Below, one piece after another: positions 54,524 to 56,647 of a stretch of 56,647 nt of DNA. The DNA comes from an uncultured Prochlorococcus sp. (GTDB lineage Bacteria; Cyanobacteriota; Cyanobacteriia; PCC-6307; Cyanobiaceae), in NCBI GenBank assembly GCA_902571335.1, contig CACGBT010000010.1, forward strand, positions 1 through 56,647, in the 5' to 3' direction. Position numbers and translations under genes: made by a program. Under the pieces are notes generated by a model that was not told the DNA's origin, did not search any database, and was given only the letters and a program-made list of their open reading frames with translations. Each line of letters begins with the position of its first letter. Within the stretch, counting starts at the first letter, position 1.

Positions 54524-55393
54524 TTAAACAATAAACTTTTCTAAATCTTTTAATTGATATTCATTAATTAGTTCTACTTTATTTGATTTTGCTAGTTGTT
54601 GAGCAGACTTTGTAAAGCCAGATTTTGAAACTATTATTGCATGTGTACCTTTCCAAAATAATTTACCAGCTGAAATTTCCTGAACTGCTTTATTTCCAAT
54701 AGCTTTTTCATGATCTTTGCATTGAATACATATTCTCAAATCATTTATTGACGCAATTAAGTCAACCCCTTGATCTCCTGTATTAGGGGTTTCTTTTACT
54801 TCCCAGCCATTTTGTTTGAGAATTTCCATACAATGATTTTCAAATCTAATACCTTTTTTGTAGTTTTCCTTGTTTTTACTTGAGTAGTTTTTTTCTATTA
54901 GGTTTAAGCATGATTTCTCTATTTGACTTGCTATGAACACAAACCAATCTTCAGTCTCTAGCTTTCTAATAGATCCAATTATCTCATCATCAATAGTAGG
55001 ATTTTCATTACAATAAGATCTCCACTTTTCGAAAAATAATTCCATACTTCCAAATTTTTTTAAAATTACTTTTTCCCAGAAGTATGGTATTCCCTCTTTA
55101 AATCGCTTGGATCCATAAAATATATTTTTCTCAATTGCTTTTTCATCAAGAGGTGGATTGCCAATCCATTTTTTATAATCCTCGTTACCGTAAGCATCTA
55201 TTTCCCTTAATCTGATCCTCTCTTCTAACAAATTGTATCTGTTTTCTTCTATTAAATTATTAATTGTTTGAATAAAAAAATTAGAATTTAAGGCATTATT
55301 TACTTTAAACTTTTTCTTTTTAATTTGATAATCCCTTACAATTATAAAAATTAAGAAAATGATAAAAATAATTAAAATAAAAAAGATTGTCAT
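54524..55393 (-). CDS. Membrane-anchored Mrr-like restriction endonuclease-fold protein
   Basis: A 289-residue protein with an N-terminal membrane helix (residues 2-19), a helical middle region, and a C-terminal Mrr-type nuclease domain. Its PD-(D/E)xK site is complete: Glu185 in RFENHCMEIL, Asp211 in GDQGVDLIA and the Gln224-x-Lys226 pair in ICIQCKDH, followed by KAVQEISAGK. Mrr domains cut modified or foreign DNA. The membrane anchor places it at the envelope. The small gene upstream ends 20 bases before its start and may be a partner. Confidence 0.85.
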   Translation of the reverse strand: MTIFFILIIFIIFLIFIIVRDYQIKKKKFKVNNALNSNFFIQTINNLIEENRYNLLEERIRLREIDAYGNEDYKKWIGNPPLDEKAIEKNIFYGSKRFKEGIPYFWEKVILKKFGSMELFFEKWRSYCNENPTIDDEIIGSIRKLETEDWFVFIASQIEKSCLNLIEKNYSSKNKENYKKGIRFENHCMEILKQNGWEVKETPNTGDQGVDLIASINDLRICIQCKDHEKAIGNKAVQEISAGKLFWKGTHAIIVSKSGFTKSAQQLAKSNKVELINEYQLKDLEKFIV

Positions 55394-55413
55394 TAATGAT
55401 TTTTATTTTCGAT

Positions 55414-55665
55414 CTAAAAAGTTTTTGTTTTTCTAATAACAAAGTTATTTTTTGTTATTACTGAAGATTCATTTACTTCAAACCCATTAATTGCTGATAT
55501 TTCTCCTTTTATGCCTTCTAATGTTAATTGCTCGATAATGCCTTTTATTACTTCATCCTCGACCAATTTTCTATCAATTCTTTCAGGTGTAATATCTGTA
55601 AGCCATTTTGAGGTCTTTTTTTTTACAACCTCTGTTGGGTTAGTTATTTTTAAGTAGATAGCCAT
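55414..55665 (-). CDS. Hypothetical small protein upstream of the Mrr-like gene
   Basis: An 83-residue soluble protein with mixed strands and helices (MAIYLKITNPTEVVKKKTSK, then RIDRKLVEDEVIKGIIEQL, ending FVIRKTKTF). No family recognised. It is 20 bases upstream of the Mrr-like nuclease gene on the same strand, so it is likely co-transcribed; a regulatory or accessory role is possible but unproven. Confidence 0.6.
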   Translation of the reverse strand: MAIYLKITNPTEVVKKKTSKWLTDITPERIDRKLVEDEVIKGIIEQLTLEGIKGEISAINGFEVNESSVITKNNFVIRKTKTF

Positions 55666-55705
55666 TTTTTAATTCATTCAGTTGAATTATAAGCATTAAA
55701 TCTTC

Positions 55706-55903
55706 CTAACTTTTATTATTGTCATTACTTTCCCACTCAAGAAATTGAAAAACAAAAATGGCAAAGATAGAGAAAAATACTATAAACAATCCTAACCAAC
55801 CTATGAATTTGTGCTCTGTAAAAAGATTTGTAAGCATTGATCTTTCTTGATATCTTGATTCCATTTCATATTGATAAGAATCAATAACTTGAAATATATG
55901 CAT
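55706..55903 (-). CDS. Hypothetical single-helix membrane protein
   Basis: A 65-residue protein with a polar N-terminal half (about residues 1-31) and one membrane helix (IGWLGLFIVFFSIFAIFVFQ), ending in an acidic tail. Function unknown. Forty bases separate it from the next gene downstream. Confidence 0.55.
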   Translation of the reverse strand: MHIFQVIDSYQYEMESRYQERSMLTNLFTEHKFIGWLGLFIVFFSIFAIFVFQFLEWESNDNNKS

Positions 55904-55945
55904 AATTAATAATTTAATAAATCTTTCAATTGGCGGATAATAATT

Positions 55946-56365
55946 TCAACCGTTTAATTTAGTAAAGGCTTCCGATAGGAAATCTGGTCTTTTTCTTATT
56001 ATAGAAAAATTAAGTTTATTTATTAAGACTAAATTGACTTCAGCAATCGTTAAGATTTCTTTTCTCTTATTAAGAAATTTTGAAATTACATTAATCCGTG
56101 GACTTTTATCAATATTGAATTCGCTTTCTATTGTTATTTTTTCACCAAGTAATAAAGGTGATTTATAATTTATTGAAGTATTGATTAAAGGTAAATCAAA
56201 GCCTTTTTTAGTAAGTTCAAAATAACTTATACCTACTTCTAAAAGTGCATTTATTCTGCTTTCTTCAAGCCAATTAAAATATGTTCCGTGCCACATTACT
56301 CCTGCATGGTCTGCGTGTTGAGGTAAAACAATTTTTTTAATTATCCAAGTTGGTTTTGAGTTCAT
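55946..56365 (-). CDS. Hotdog-fold acyl-CoA thioesterase (4HBT family)
   Basis: A 139-residue single hotdog-domain protein. QHADHAGVMWHGTYFNWLEE is the active-site helix region of the 4-hydroxybenzoyl-CoA thioesterase group, with the Asp and His in DHAGV and a Glu in LEESR. It probably hydrolyses an acyl-CoA or acyl-ACP; a phylloquinone-pathway role cannot be assigned since the motif differs from the known cyanobacterial DHNA-CoA enzyme as I remember it. Confidence 0.87.
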   Translation of the reverse strand: MNSKPTWIIKKIVLPQHADHAGVMWHGTYFNWLEESRINALLEVGISYFELTKKGFDLPLINTSINYKSPLLLGEKITIESEFNIDKSPRINVISKFLNKRKEILTIAEVNLVLINKLNFSIIRKRPDFLSEAFTKLNG

Positions 56366-56466
56366 TTTTTAAAAAAATATTTTTTATTAAATGAAAAATT
56401 TTTTTGATATTGTAGATTAATATTATTTATTAATATAAGAATCACCAAAACTATATTTATAAATTT

Positions 56467-56647
56467 ATGTTTAATCGTAATAATAGAAGTAGAAAAATGA
56501 AGAAGATTTTTCAATGGGAAGAATATTTAAATTGGAAAAATATGTCAAAAGAACAGAAATTAAATTTCAAGAGGGCGTGCTTATTTCCATTTCTCGTCTA
56601 TATAGTTTATGTTTTTCTTAATCAGTATTCCTTAGCAATTCTTATAT
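56467..56647 (+). CDS. Hypothetical membrane protein, 3' end outside window
   Basis: The frame from an ATG at 56467 (or ATG at 56497) is open to the window end, at least 60 codons. It has a basic N-terminus, a Trp-rich polar stretch (FQWEEYLNWKNMSKEQKL) and a membrane helix near the edge (LFPFLVYIVYVFL). The function is unknown and the gene is incomplete here. Confidence 0.55.
   Translation, partial: MFNRNNRSRKMKKIFQWEEYLNWKNMSKEQKLNFKRACLFPFLVYIVYVFLNQYSLAILI

Overview
The window reads as a stretch of a high-light-adapted Prochlorococcus chromosome (or a very close marine picocyanobacterium). The DNA is strongly AT-rich and densely packed, with short gaps and many GTG or TTG starts. It carries photosynthesis genes (petH, petG, chlI, cytM, a plant-type lycopene cyclase), the cyanobacterial zwf-opcA pair, and the guaB / Yfr1 / trxA order typical of marine picocyanobacteria. 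No tRNA, rRNA, transposase, integrase or CRISPR array was found.

Layout. 1-5.2 kb: petH (cut by the window edge), then zwf, opcA and cobB in a tight row (NADPH supply and corrin synthesis). 5.2-18.2 kb: ordinary core genes on both strands (DUF212 protein, crtE, folD, an HD-domain membrane protein, leuA, a GH57 glucan enzyme, lycopene cyclase, gyrA, guaB). 18.3-25.6 kb: the small RNA Yfr1, then a plus-strand run trxA, hisH, rsmD, cytM, a SPOUT methyltransferase, chlI, ruvC, 5-FCL, sufE, hom and a small unknown gene, with petG tucked in on the minus strand and overlapping rsmD. 25.6-33.4 kb: a peptide-type binding lipoprotein and one permease, an esterase-like hydrolase, an MFS transporter, a sugar kinase and small unknowns. 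33.5-37.4 kb: a cupin-like protein and the three-gene module transglutaminase / alpha-E / circularly permuted ATP-grasp. 39.0-44.8 kb: a zinc homeostasis locus (WD40 protein, CobW-type GTPase, znuA, znuC, zur, znuB) with two 15-bp palindromes that look like Zur boxes. 44.8-56.6 kb: an accessory-looking stretch of many very small, mostly membrane or secreted proteins on both strands. It also holds an OsmC protein, two fibrillin-family proteins, a Nif11-like peptide, an Ssl1498-type protein, a MAPEG protein, a membrane-anchored Mrr-like nuclease and a thioesterase.

Three small RNA loci stand out. Yfr1 lies between guaB and trxA. A second RNA with the same 11-nt motif (Yfr10 type) lies near 45.76 kb. 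A Yfr2-family RNA lies about 80 bases downstream of it, and its predicted 5' end is nearly perfectly complementary to the shared Yfr1/Yfr10 motif. So an sRNA and its likely binding partner sit side by side in one 490-base gap. I also list about 17 small genes of 32-59 codons, found by reading the gaps directly; all functions given for them are tentative.
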